Positions 12,632 to 12,685 of a stretch of DNA of 12,685 nt are shown one piece after another (position 1 is the first letter of the stretch; every line of letters starts with the position of its first letter). The notes under the pieces were generated by a model, which was not told where the DNA came from, did no database searches, and saw only the letters and a list, made by a program, of their open reading frames with translations. Made by a program: the position numbers and the translations under genes. Location: the NCBI GenBank assembly GCA_035319305.1, contig DATHCY010000294.1, positions 1-12,685 on the forward strand. The letters run 5' to 3'. Source of the DNA: Methanocella_A sp035319305. GTDB lineage: Archaea > Halobacteriota > Methanocellia > Methanocellales > Methanocellaceae.

Positions 12632-12685
12632 ATGCTGCCGAAACTGACGTTTGACGCCCTCGAAGGTTGGTCGCCGGCGCTTTTG
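12632..12685 (+). CDS. Start of an unidentified gene, 3' partial
   Basis: From ATG 12632 the frame is open to the window edge for 18 codons: MLPKLTFDALEGWSPALL. Third positions are mostly G or C, as in the neighbouring real genes, and an in-frame TGA at 12611 excludes a longer N-terminus. A TATA-like CCTATACTA (12595-12603) would start a transcript just before the ATG. The piece is too short to name. Confidence 0.4.
   Translation, partial: MLPKLTFDALEGWSPALL

Noticed and set aside
12425..12685. A minus-strand frame of about 84 codons open to the right edge
   Set aside because: It has no start codon within view, unremarkable composition, and conflicts with the better supported plus-strand start at 12632.

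Overview
The window looks like part of a mesophilic methanogenic archaeon of moderate GC content. A relative of Methanocella (Methanocellales) is my best guess. The grounds are an archaeal TadC/ArlJ-type pilus platform protein, a KaiC/RAD55-like protein, an HTH-V4R regulator of the kind common in methanogens, archaeal TATA boxes 25-30 nt before likely transcript starts, and Shine-Dalgarno sites of the GGAGGTG type. The genus is an inference; no rRNA or tRNA is present to settle it.

Layout. (1) 3-1388 (+): C-terminal most of a type IV pilus/archaellum membrane platform protein, closed by a hairpin with a T-rich tail. (2) 1508-2260 (+): a KaiC/RAD55-like protein whose Walker A loop is destroyed. 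(3) 2268-2614: a gene-free stretch holding copy A of a diverged intergenic repeat. (4) 2640-2846 (-): a 68-residue two-helix membrane protein. (5) 2905-3675 (-): an HTH-V4R transcription regulator, preceded by a symmetric array of four TGTTCG/CGAACA half-sites. (6) 3900-4387 (-): a probably decayed membrane protein gene. (7) 4477-5892 (+): a soluble PAS-GAF histidine kinase whose start lies in a perfect 16-bp tandem duplication. (8) 5945-6196: copy B of the repeat, with 11-bp terminal inverted repeats, followed by a strong TATA box with no clear gene after it. (9) 6387-8330 (-): an eight-helix PAS/HisKA_2 kinase whose ATP-binding domain has lost its N, G1 and G2 motifs. (10) 8673-9021 (+): a small gene that appears split by a +1 frameshift. 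(11) 9151-9702 (-): a signal peptide, Thr/Pro stalk and C-terminal anchor protein. (12) 9709-10135: inverted repeats, a long hairpin and a possible kinase relic. (13) 10136-10351 (-): a small AbrB-like protein. (14) 10486-10762 (+): a two-helix membrane protein gene broken by three frameshifts. (15) 10904-12325 (+): a complete nicotinamide phosphoribosyltransferase with a terminator hairpin that begins inside its last codons. (16) 12326-12631: stacked hairpins. (17) 12632-12685 (+): the first codons of another gene.

Functionally the window is dominated by cell-surface and signalling genes: pilus platform, stalk protein, two sensor kinases, a sensor-like regulator and a KaiC-like protein. No response regulator is adjacent. 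Two of the signalling proteins look catalytically disabled while keeping their fold, which suggests a signalling network with pseudo-enzyme members. The NAD salvage enzyme at the right end is the only clear metabolic gene. Several small genes are degraded and a repeat has two copies, so this looks like an accessory, fast-changing part of the chromosome.
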